NCBI GenBank assembly: GCA_900095095.1
Contig: FMBT01000455.1
Coordinates: 31,451 to 95,450 of the forward strand
Length of the DNA: 64,000 bases
DNA from: Fragilariopsis cylindrus CCMP1102
Lineage: Eukaryota > Bacillariophyta > Bacillariophyceae > Bacillariales > Bacillariaceae
Direction: 5' to 3'
A program made the translations under genes and the position numbers. The notes under the pieces are model-generated. The model did no database searches and was not told where the DNA came from. It was given only the letters and a program-made list of their open reading frames with translations. This document shows, piece after piece, positions 46,912 through 57,096 of this stretch. Each line of letters begins with the position of its first letter. Positions within the stretch are counted from its first letter, which is position 1.

Positions 46912-48048
46912 TAATGGCATCCTCTTCATGGTCGTATATTGGGTGGTGGACATCATGTCACCGGAAGTCACGGAAATGATGGAGTCGCTGCTGATGTCGT
47001 TGGTGTTGGTGTTAGTGGACACGGACTACATCACGAAGGTGTTGTCGTCCCTGTTGTCCCTATCCTTCCAACTATCCCTGCTACTGACACTGCTACTGCT
47101 ACTGATTATGCTAAGGAGGCAGCCGCTGCAACTATGCATAATAACGTCTATCATTGGATGCTACAAACGCTGATGAGACGCCGTCGTCAGTGTCAGCGTC
47201 AGGTCAACAGTCGCATCTACCGCTGCTTCAACTGCTACAACAGGGATGATGATGTTGATGCAACAACAACAACAACAACAAGAAGCTCAAGCTGTCCTTC
47301 AACAATCTCGGCAACGACAACAGCACCAACAATACCCCACTTCGTCGTCGCCACAGTTATCGCAATTTCAACAGCAGCTACAACAGCAGCTGGATCACCT
47401 TCAACAGCAACAGCTTCAGCAGCAATTGGCAGCAGCAGCAGCAGCAACAACAACAACAATAACAACAACAACACCAAGGAATATGAGGACTGTTACTGCT
47501 CCAAGTCCTACTAGCCCGAATCCGACGAGCACTTATAATATGAGCAGCACTATAACTCAAATGAAGAAGATGGATCTTCTCAACAGCAACAGCATCAACA
47601 GTCATCCCCGTATTATTATTCTATTGCTGCTACTTCCGCAACTACTACGACCCCAGTAGTCGTTTCATCGTCCGCTTTTACTACTACTAGTTCTAGTATT
47701 GATCCTGCTCAAGATAATAAAGACGATGACGATGACGATCAACAACAAGAGCCAGAACAAGAACAACGGCAAACTCTAAATCCACAATATCCACAAAATA
47801 ATCAACAACAACAAGATCAACAAGAACAAGAATGGGAAAAATATTATAATAATATATTACGTCCGTTAGAAATTGTATGTGAACGTTTAAAAAAAGATTA
47901 TGAAGATGGCATGATAGAATCATATAAGATTGAAAATGAATTAAAAGATAAAATTAATTCAAGAAATTTATTACAACTTAAAATACAACAAACATCAACA
48001 AAAATTGCAAAAGTAAATAATGCAAATAATAAAACCAATGTAGATTAA
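46568..48048 (+). CDS. glutamine-rich protein, broken by several frameshifts
   Basis: Coding-like sequence runs through all three plus frames in turn. It starts with TNNNIDDDDDDYTAEPND and a Lys cluster (KKRVKKGEKKKKEE, possible nuclear signal), then Gln runs to about 46920. From about 46921 the next frame gives a Gly/His/Val region and AKEAAAATMHNNVYHWML (to about 47165). Another gives ADETPSSVSASGQQS (to about 47245), another MMMLMQQQQQQQ (47246 to about 47560), and another from about 47590 to the stop at 48046-48048, ending in a helical KYYNNILRPLEIVCERLKKDY segment. Gln-rich nuclear proteins are often transcription cofactors, but no DNA-binding domain is seen. The last segment is likely the structured part. 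At least four breaks suggest consensus errors in CAA/CAG repeats, or a pseudogene. Confidence 0.55.
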
Positions 48049-48198
48049 AAAATAATATTATATAATATAATTATATGTACTATTATTATAGTCTATTGTA
48101 TATTTATCTAGACCCCGAGCGACAAATCACTTATATTTTGCTCATCTTTAAGATCCAATAGAGTCTTTTTATGATCCTTCATTGACGAGGAATGCAAT

Positions 48199-50554
48199 TC
48201 ATCGACCATGTTCGTCAAAAGCTTCGGTTCGGATGAGAAAGCTCGCCAGAAGCGCCATTTGACTTTGCCTTTTTTCTGTTCTTGATGTGTTAAAAAAACC
48301 TGTGTTTCTTCTGGGAAGCTTACTACGCCGAGAACTTCTAGTATCGGTTGCGTTAATCATAATTAAATCGTCGCAGAAGGAAACTGACTTACTACTGCCG
48401 GAGGAAACAACCTTAAGACTACCATTTGTAATCTGACCACTGCTGCTATCGTTTTCGATGGAAAACGAAACACTTTTGGAGGGTTTGTTTCTGGTATCAT
48501 TTTCAGAGATAACATTATCGTTATTATTATTTTTCCTTTTGATCTTCTCAGACACATTATGAAGATCCCCATAACAACATTCCTCCTCCTGACCCCAAAC
48601 AGTATCATCGTTGCTGGTCTCTCTTTGACGTTTTTCTAGTTCGTTGTTATGTTGTTGCAATATTCTCTCGCGTTTCTTCGCAGCAGCGAGTTCACGTTCG
48701 AGAGCTTTGATTTCTTTTGTTAACGTTTGTTGATTTTTCGTTGTTAAGATTCTTTCACCACCACCTCCCATAGAGAACCTGTCAATACTCGAGGTGCTCG
48801 AGGTGCTACTGGCGCCAATACGGCTTCCATTAGACGTAAAATCCGGAGAACTAAAGGACGTTCTTTCAAGGTGGTATATAATCTTGGGTATAAAAATAGA
48901 ACCGAGGGTACTGCTGGTAAGGACGAATATTAGAGCCGTCGAAATAAATGTAGCAGCATCCGGTTGGTCTTTGACAACAACAAGGATGGGAACTGTCAAT
49001 ATCGTTGCAATCAAGGTAATAGATAGTGCCATCGCGACGTACTTGCTTTCCGCGAATTCGGTACTTAGATTTCGAGCTTTCCAGGCCTGAAATATGGCAA
49101 GGCCTATCATGCCAAGATTAACTAGTAAGAGAGGGATTATAAAATGTAGAGAATCTTTGTAGCAGCATCGTCCATATCTTGTATGTCAAAATATTTGAGA
49201 AAGAAAAGGGAAATGATGGTTAGAACAAAATGAGAGTAAATAGTGCAGTGCTGTACATAAATTATCGAGTGCCTTCAACTCAGATCTCCACTTACTCAAC
49301 AGTTGGTCGGCCAAATCGGTCTGGATCATTTTGGATAGTCAGATATGTAATCGGTTTATAAACAAGCATAAATGAAAGCATGATGATATTGACTGTATTT
49401 GAAGAAGAAGAAAAGTTAATGCAGCAAGCAAACAAAGCAATTGCAACAGGTTAGTGAGTTCATTTTTATATGGTAACGATTTATAAAGTAACAAACATAA
49501 AACTTACAGATGAATATAATCACAACGGGGTATAATGTGTCTCGAACCGTTAGTTTGATTCGTCGACATAGTTTTGCATTCCTCATGATAATATTGATAC
49601 GTAATGTTTTTGCAAAGAGTGCCGAAAATGTAATACCAAAACCAATCACCAGTAGCCAGAAGGCTGAATTACAAGCCAGATCACAATAGTCCGTACTTAA
49701 ATGATCGTATGTCATAGGAATAATAGCGCACGCAAGAGTCCCAATTCCGATACCTAGAAGAAGAAGAAAAGACGGTAAGAGAACAATATAATCAACAATA
49801 AATACATGCATGTGTGTCGTAAGGTAAAGACAGAAAAGAAACTACAGTACTTACACAATAGGTACAGAAAAATGGTTGTGATGCTCGTACTACCTTAGTA
49901 GCACGATGTTCACACGTCCAAATGGCAAACCCAATCGTTGCTGTCATAAGTACTCCAAACAGTGTCAAACCTACCACTTGAGTTAACGGATTGATACCCT
50001 CTTGTTTTAATTGAAGTGGTGGTATACCAGCATTTAACGGTAGTGTTTTTTCACCGTTAACATAAATAAATGGTGCAATATTCTCCCAGTTATAATCCCC
50101 CCGGGTCGATATAAATCAGTTACCGTTTCACGGAATGTAATATTCCCTGTAGCAGTACCATTATTAGCACGTACTTCGAATGCACGAGAATTTTGAATGA
50201 CATATCGTACTGTATCACCAATCCTTGAACCGGTAGTAGGATCTAACAGGACGTAACCACTAACACCAGTAAAATTTGTTACCTTGATACGTTCATAAAT
50301 TTCTTCTCCCGTTAAATGCAAATGAGTATTATTACCAATAGCAGCATAATCATTCACAGCAAGTGCTGCTGCAGCTTTTTTTGCAGCAACCTCTCTACAT
50401 ACACTCATACCAATTAAGATTGTTGCATCATATGCATACGCTGCTGCGTCAAACTGTAAAAACTCTTCATTACGAAACCAATCATTTTCATCTAAATACG
50501 GTATATTTGGTGTAGTAAATAGCCATCTATCATTCTTCTTTGTCATCGTGTTCG

Positions 50555-50586
<32 letters not shown>

Positions 50587-52729
50587 GCAGTATTGGTGAT
50601 TTCGTTTTGGTTGTAATGTTCTTGATACAATTGTTGTTTAAGTTGTTGTGCTTGTTCAGTGAATAATTTATATTGTTTTGATTCTTTATCTGATGTTTGT
50701 ACTATACTACCATAACTATTATATGCCTTTGCAAGAATTAATTGTTGCGGATCATTCTTATCAAAAGTTCGACCTGCTAATATTAAATTTAAAGTATCAA
50801 ATGCCCACCAATAATAATAACCACTATCACCATCACCGCCATCACCAGTATCAGTAGGATGATCTCCTCCTGCTACCTTAGCAATATACGCGGTATACAT
50901 CAATGCGTCACTTAATGATCGATCTGGAACTAATGAAATAACGAATCTAAATTGAGATCTTTTTAAATTTTCAATGGCGGTTGATACACTACTAGTAGTA
51001 GATGATTGTTTAGTACCCTGAATTCTTCCTGGATCGATCATTTGTTCTTCCATATACATCACATTATCTTCATAATAATCATTCACATTATTATTATCAC
51101 GATCCAAATCCTCCGAAGAATCGGAAGTAGTAGTAGTCGAATTTCCAGTAGGTGCCCAACCTAATTTTTGTATCGATTCCCGCAAACCACGTACAATACT
51201 TCTTGTATAGGGATGTGATTCAAAGATCACATAGATATGTCGTACATGTAATACATCATGTAAGTATTTAATAAAAATTTCTGTTGCGAATCGATCCGAT
51301 GGCATAGTACGTCCAAATAAAGGATATTGTGCCCTATTATCAAGACTATCACTTGTTGATGCTGTTATCGTGTATTGTGTATTGTATTATTCATATAGAT
51401 ATAGATATATAGAGAGAATAAAAGTGTTGTGTGAGAGTTAAGACAAAGGCGGTAAATACCAGTTACTTTCAGGTTGGGGCGGCGTTTCCTCTCCATCAAA
51501 AGTTTCGAAAATAAAAAACGAATCGAAACGAATCGAATCGAATCAAATCAAATCAAATCAAATCAAATCAAATCAAATCAAGTCAAATCAGATTAGATTA
51601 GATTAGATCAGATTAGATCGAATCAGATCGAATCAGATCGAATCAGATCGAATCGAACCGAATCAAATCAGATCGAATCAGATCGAATCAGATCGGATCA
51701 AATCAAATCAAATCAAATCAAATCTATGAATCGGAGAAGGTTGCTGCCAGCAGTAGCAAACAAACTAAACTGATACAAAAATGAAATGAAATGAAATGAA
51801 ATTGCCACCCTGGTAGGTAGATGGGTACGCAGTTCGCCAATCGCAGTACCCATCTACGCTGTACTGTACTTGTACGTACCTGGTGATATTTGTGGAAATC
51901 CTCTCATACCAGAAACTAATGCCGTTGTTTTCGATGATTTTGAATCATGTGCACCTACTATGGCACATGGTAATAAATTATTACGTAATGATGATGATGA
52001 TCCAACACGTGTGTTACTACTACTACTACTACTACTAGGTTGTATTGCAGTGGTTGTATCTTGACGAAGATCGAATGATGAGGATGATGTTAATGTTGAT
52101 GCATTTGAGGTTGATGATGATACATTCATTAAATAGTCATACTCTGTCACAACAGTAGTAGTTCGAGTTAAGACATCTACTTCGGCAAAGGAGGTACTTG
52201 GATTTCGTTTGGTATCAAGATAGATGGATGAAAATTGAATTGGACAATCTTTATTAGAATTTGTTGCAGCCAATAATTCTGGTATAATAATAGAATTATT
52301 ATTATTTGGTGGTGTATTTAAATGTTGTATTGCTAATTCCATTGCTAAGGCAATTTCATATCCATACAGTAATGGAAATGATGTCGATGTTACAAATGGT
52401 ATTAGTCCTGCCAGATCACAAATAGCTGTGGATGTAGCTGTCGATGATTCTGTAGCTGATGAATCTCCTAAATCTCCTAAATCTCCTAAATCTTCATCAT
52501 GGACATCATTGACATCATCATTTTTATTTATTATACGTAAACGATTATTTGTATCTTGTAATTGTTGTTGTTGTTGTTCGAACACCAGCAGCTGTCGTCG
52601 TTTCCGTGACCGACGTTGCTGTTGTTGTTGTTGTTGATATTCGCTGCTCATTGTTGTTGTTGTTGCTGTTGTTGTGCTTATATCACTATGCTGCATTTTT
52701 TGCGCCTCTCTTTCGACTTTCACTTTCAC
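48199..52729 (-). CDS. class C G-protein-coupled receptor, GABA-B-receptor-like, five exons, one frameshift
   Basis: Exons 51880..52729, 49857..51361, 49508..49753, 49296..49392 and 48199..49177 (about 1,225 residues). Splice continuity: ISP|ASTSDSLDN, C|IGIGTLAC, F|NIIMLSF and PTVE|YGRCCYKD. The Venus-flytrap ligand domain spans exons 1-2 (PLLYGYEIALAMELAI, PCAIVGAHDSKSS, YPLFGRTMPSDRFA). Seven helices follow: TM1 ends exon 2, TM2-4 are in exons 3-4, TM5-7 in exon 5 (FQAWKARNLSTEFAESKY marks the TM5-6 loop). The TM3/ECL2 Cys pair is present (DYCDLAC, YGRCC). The tail has a coiled coil (ALERELAAAKKRERIL). At about 50096-50101 a six-base G run (minus strand) is one base short, shifting the frame before DYNWENIAPF. 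No signal peptide is seen at Met1, so an upstream exon may be missing. Confidence 0.85.
51519..51725. repeat. pentanucleotide satellite (AATCA/GATTA/GATCG) inside the GPCR intron 1
   Basis: About 200 bp of five-base units in blocks: AATCG, AATCA, GATTA, alternating GATCG-AATCA, then AATCA again. It lies wholly within the 518-bp intron 51362..51879. Confidence 0.9.
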
Positions 52730-53285
52730 TTTGACGTCACGACTGACTCGACTCGATTCAACTACAACTACAAGTCAATTTGTTTGGGTGTCGGGTGTGC
52801 GTGTTGTCCTTTCTTTTTGTGTCTCTATTTCACCTCTGTTGTCTTGGTTTTTTTTTGTTCCTTTTGTCTTTACTGTATGTCTGTCTTTTCGTCACTAAAC
52901 GATTTTTGATTATTTCTCTTCAGTTACATGCATGCATGCATACCGTATGCACGATTAGAGAATTTGTTTCTTTTAGTCGAAGCAAAACATCATCTTTATT
53001 TTAATTACAGTAATCATTTTCAATTTTTTCAAACTTCAAACGAATTGCGAATGAAGAATGAATATCAATCACGAGCAGTGTTTTTTGTTTTTTTAGTGCT
53101 ATATAAATCGAAATTACATAAGTAGATATGCGAGCGATGCTCACGGATTTATAAAGATAGAATCATTCGACGAGTGAGGAGTGAAGAGTGAGAGTTTAGC
53201 ACAGCAGTATATTCAAATAAGATAGAAAGAAAGAAAGAAAGAAATAATAAAAAGCGTTCCGTAATAATAGACTACACTACGAGCG
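52730..53285. other. intergenic region
   Basis: Upstream of the GPCR gene (-). An unseen signal-peptide exon of that receptor could lie here; I could not identify it. CATGCATGCATGCA at 52926-52941 and a GAAA run (53223-53246) are the only patterns. Confidence 0.35.
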
Positions 53286-54205
53286 ATGGAGAACAACGAG
53301 CAGCCAGGTGCAGCAGGTGCAGCAGCCACAGACAGTCTCAAAAACAACAACATTAATCAATCGTTGTCACCAGAGCAGAGGGACAAAAAAAATTCTTTCA
53401 GTTTCTTCACACCAAATCGTCGTTTACCACCCAAAAGTAGTTGAAAGTAATAGCAATGATGCATTGAATGATATAGAGCACCTCACTTTTTTTTCTAAAA
53501 TAAGATATGCTCTTTCAAACTTTGATCTTTGAAGACAGACAATGGCGATGATGAACATGAATTGAGCCGTCTGTAACTATGTTAATAATAAGATTAAAGA
53601 TGAAGATATGGATAAGGAGGAAGATGAAGACGAGGATAATCGTCCAAAGAGGAAAAAGAAACGAAAACACGGCAACGAAGATGATACTGAGACAACAATG
53701 ATAGAATTACAGCATACTCAAGAAAAAATGAAACGGCAGAGTATAGCAGAGAGGGTTGTTAGTAACACACTTGTTTATATTAGTCTATGGTTATTACAAT
53801 TCAACAAAAAAGATAGAGATAGTTCATTTCTCGTAATCTGTTCTTTTCTTTGTCTTATGGTATTGCGGTAAACGGTAACTTCGTACACAACGTTATTCGT
53901 AACAATCACTTCGTCTAAACCGGTATTTGTGTTCACACTTCTTTTCTTTGTGCTTCGACTTCCTATATATTAACACTTCTCTTTTATTTCTCTTTATTCG
54001 TGCTTCAACTCTTGCAGACACTTCTCCACTTGTTGTGTTTTGATCAGTTAATTTAGAATCAATACCTCCTGTACGATCTATGACCAGCATTGCTATGACC
54101 AGATTAGCCATAACAGCACTACACAAGGTCCTAGAGCAAGAATATGATCCGAACGAAGCACCACAGGTGTACTACAAGGCAGTACAAGATGCGCGGAATG
54201 GTTAA
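53286..54205 (+). pseudogene. broken or multi-exon small gene of unknown function
   Basis: An ATG at 53286 opens MENNEQPGAAGAAATDSL...FFTPNRRLPPK. The sense continues in the next frame as VVESNSNDALNDIEHLTFF, then TDNGDDEHELSRL, then from about 53585 as KDEDMDKEEDEDEDNRPKRK and TQEKMKRQSIAERVVS. After an AT-rich gap, a final stretch (54076-54205) reads MTRLAITALHKVLEQEY and ends DARNG. The acidic/basic composition suggests a nuclear protein. Introns explain some frame changes, but the first ones are too tight, so one-base errors or decay are likely. Its stop overlaps the stop of the next gene on the other strand. Confidence 0.4.
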
Positions 54206-55287
54206 GAGTGGCAGCAATTTTCGTACAACAAATCCCGCTTCATCAAACACTTCCTAGAACAAGTCATCATATCCCAATCTGACCTCTCACTTTCACTCAT
54301 CATATAATAACCACTTGCACTCAACATAAAATAGAGATGTGGATCTTCAAATTCACGATCTCTTTCACGTTCTTCTTCACGTTCTTCCCAGTCTGCCAAT
54401 TCGGTCGGGGTCGGCTGAAGAAGACGGCCAGTAAGAATATCGACACGTTGTTTTAATGCACGATGGATTAAAATGGGATCGAATGATGGCATGTCATCTT
54501 TCTTGTTTTCGTTCTGTTCAATATCATTATTGTTTTCCTGTAATAACATACGGCGTTTACGGCGTACAGCATTGCTACATTCTTCATTGGCTGTAAAGAT
54601 CATACTACCCATAACAATACGATCTTTCTTCCACGAAGCAGGACCAATCGTAACAGGCTGGATGCGGCTAATTTCAGTATCATCATCCTCATCCTCAGTG
54701 ATGATGCCATCATCATTCACATCTTTCACCATAACTAACCTTGCATCAGATCCTTGTTCATTTGCTACCCACATACTAGCAACATCTTCAGCTGAAACAC
54801 AATACGATGTATATGTTCCTGTTGATGTTTCATTCGTTTCCGAATCAAAAATGTCTTCCTCCACTTCAATACTTGCAACTGTTTTGAATGTTGTTCCTTG
54901 TGCCTTGACAGTAACAATGTCTACTCCGCCGGCACCATCATTGACTTTCATTACACCAGTTTTCATATCAACAATAGTATCCTTACTATTCTTGACGGCC
55001 ATAACAGTACCGGCAACAGTACCAATGAATAATAATACACATAAGATGGCAAGTCCGTACAATTGATTCTTGATTTGTTTGTTATCGTCCTTCAAGCTTT
55101 GATACTGTGCACCCAACGCAACAGCTTGTTGTCTTGATAAATGTCCTTTCCCTTCTACATCCATGTTCTTGGCAATACGTTCTGCATCGGTCAAGAATCC
55201 CTTTTCTGCTTCATCCCACATAGTACTTTCACGAGACATTTTAGCAGTCTTAGTGGCTGTTTCTTTTGGTTCAGTTGTCGAAGTCAT
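54202..55287 (-). CDS. single-pass membrane protein with EF-hand-like loop, diatom family
   Basis: 361 residues, intronless, ATG at 55287. Residues 30-70 read DAERIAKNMDVEGKGHLSRQ, an EF-hand-like helix-loop often seen at the start of a diatom-restricted family, followed by QYQSLKDDNKQIKNQ and one transmembrane helix (LYGLAILCVLLFIGTVAGTV, about 77-97). The C-terminal side has a canonical EF-hand loop, DVNDDGIITEDE (about 189-200), Cys pairs (YCV, EECS, MTCSRKC, ENCCHS) and an acidic/Arg linker. No cleavable signal is seen, so a type II-like topology with a lumenal or extracellular Cys-rich end is likely. Calcium binding is inferred from the loop. The function is unknown. Confidence 0.75.
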   Translation of the reverse strand: MTSTTEPKETATKTAKMSRESTMWDEAEKGFLTDAERIAKNMDVEGKGHLSRQQAVALGAQYQSLKDDNKQIKNQLYGLAILCVLLFIGTVAGTVMAVKNSKDTIVDMKTGVMKVNDGAGGVDIVTVKAQGTTFKTVASIEVEEDIFDSETNETSTGTYTSYCVSAEDVASMWVANEQGSDARLVMVKDVNDDGIITEDEDDDTEISRIQPVTIGPASWKKDRIVMGSMIFTANEECSNAVRRKRRMLLQENNNDIEQNENKKDDMPSFDPILIHRALKQRVDILTGRLLQPTPTELADWEEREEERERDREFEDPHLYFMLSASGYYMMSESERSDWDMMTCSRKCLMKRDLLYENCCHS

Positions 55288-55456
55288 GATGGATGTATTC
55301 TTTTGTTATTGCTTTCTTGTCTTGGTTGATTTTAAGATGAGGAAATATTAAAGTTGTGTGCTTTTCGGTGATGCTGTACACAGCAGAGTATCGTGTACGG
55401 TAATAATGGAAAGCATAAACTTCTTGTGTGAGATCTTAAAATATTAACTTCAATGT

Positions 55457-55534
55457 ATCTCGAGCGATGCATGAATTCTGTATACAATAGTAATAATCTC
55501 GAGCAATGCATGAATTCTGCATACAATAGTAAAA
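55457..55534 (+). repeat. 39-bp tandem duplication
   Basis: Two adjacent copies of ATCTCGAGC(G/A)ATGCATGAATTC..., differing at about three bases. Confidence 0.8.
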
Positions 55535-55545
55535 ATCTGCTAAAT

Positions 55546-55818
55546 TTGAAAATAGAAGTAAAGCTTTCGAACGATGTGAAGGTGTAAGCTAAGTCAATCA
55601 TACAAAATTGAAAATAGAAGTAGAGCTTTTTTCTTCTTTGTGTGTCACAATAATAATGTAGTTTGTTAATTGAATACATTTTTAATTATGATACAACTTC
55701 TACCTCGAAAATGACACATCAATGGCTTATATAATATTATGAAAACCGTAACTCTTCTACGTTGCAAGAGAGAAAGAGAGTGAAAATAGAAGTAGAGCTT
55801 TTGAACGATGTGAAGGTC
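55546..55818 (+). repeat. three copies of a 23-38-bp motif
   Basis: TTGAAAATAGAAGTAGAGCT occurs at 55546, 55608 and 55781 (variant first base). Two copies extend to GAACGATGTGAAGGT. Unequal spacing suggests a decayed dispersed element. Confidence 0.7.
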
Positions 55819-57096
55819 ACTCAAAAAACAAGGAGAAACGAACCACGACTAACATCAAGCGCGACGCGATGAAAGCAGCATAATTATTTGTCAGGAATAG
55901 TTACCGGTATGTAAATAATGTTAGACACGCTGTGTTAAACTCCTACAAACGGCAGCAAATTTTATCAACTGAGCGAATACCGTAAGCGAGTCAGTCCCGT
56001 CTGACTACCTATGTATAAGTATTTCGAAAAAGGTTCAATTAGGCAAGAATAATTTCAACTCCATTACCGTATCTGATGACTATGATTCCTGATACAATTC
56101 CGCCATCGAACATCTATGAAATAAATGTGTTCTCTTCAAATGCAGGCATTTGTTCGACTTCATTCACCTGACGATGTACAGTACAGTGCTCTTCAAGAAC
56201 TTTTACTTCTAAAAAAATTGACGCTTCTCATCATTCGAACTGAGAGTTCGTGAGTGCTGTCGTGAGGTTGTTCTCTATTCTCTAAATAGCTTTATGTTGG
56301 TACAGTAATAATATAACAGCGGGGCCACGCGTGTAACTGTGAGGGAAGAATGAGACACCTACCTTGCCTTCTCTACTAATCATCCTTTAAGATGCTCCGA
56401 TCAGCTTATAATATTACAGTAGTTACAATTACATATAGTACAGACCCATCATAAGCTACTAGTATTACTAGCATACCGTACGTTGTACTAGCTATATAGC
56501 TAGCTATCCACAATAATTTATTTCTTCCAACAGGTAGTAGAATAACGTTATTAGCGAAAATTAAAATCGATTCGAATCCGAATCCGAATCCGAATCATCA
56601 GCATACTGATTACTATATTATTTGAATGTCACTAAAAACGTAATAGTCGTCTGTAGTAGCGCATGTCTATCAACATTGCTTTTATTACAGTAGCCTGTAT
56701 TTTTGCTTTGCTTTGTTCTGTTTTGTTGTTTTGCTACCATCACAAAACGGTTCTCCCCCACCCATCGAAACGATCGTAATGGCAAAGATTCGATTTGATT
56801 CACAATCAATACTAGTAATCTTGTTATATAGTATTGTATTTAGGATGATAACATCTGCCATCGTTATTGTTGTTGACATGAATCAATAGACAAGACAAGA
56901 CAACTATTTCTACTAGTCTAGTATGCAGCATTTTTTGTGAAAAGTGAGATGTAAACTGTACTACACGTCGTCAATGTCGTCTTCTCCTTCACCATGCTCA
57001 TCGTCATCGTCATCGTCATCGTCGTCGACATCGTCCTCCAAGCTACTAGTATTCTGTAGCATTACATACAAGCTAGTATGATTACATTCTGCATTA

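Larger units (their letters stand above)
55288..57096. other. 1.8-kb noncoding spacer with short repeats
   Basis: No gene is supported on either strand. Besides the listed repeats it has CGAATC units (56570-56596), TAGCTA palindromes (about 56487-56508) and, at 56996-57030, a (CATCGT)n run close to the 3' end of the next gene. Confidence 0.45.

Noticed and set aside
46491-47477. Minus-strand poly-Leu/Val/Ser frames in this region and in many others
   Set aside because: They are complements of CAA/CAG/GAT-type triplet runs in plus-strand coding sequence.
53893-54126. 77-codon minus-strand frame starting MCSAVMANLVIAML
   Set aside because: The plus strand over the same bases gives a more protein-like 3' segment (ITALHKVLEQEY), and the minus frame has no domain.
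54473-55066. 197-codon plus-strand frame
   Set aside because: It is the shadow of the EF-hand-like membrane protein, whose opposite frame has a clear helix and a canonical EF loop.
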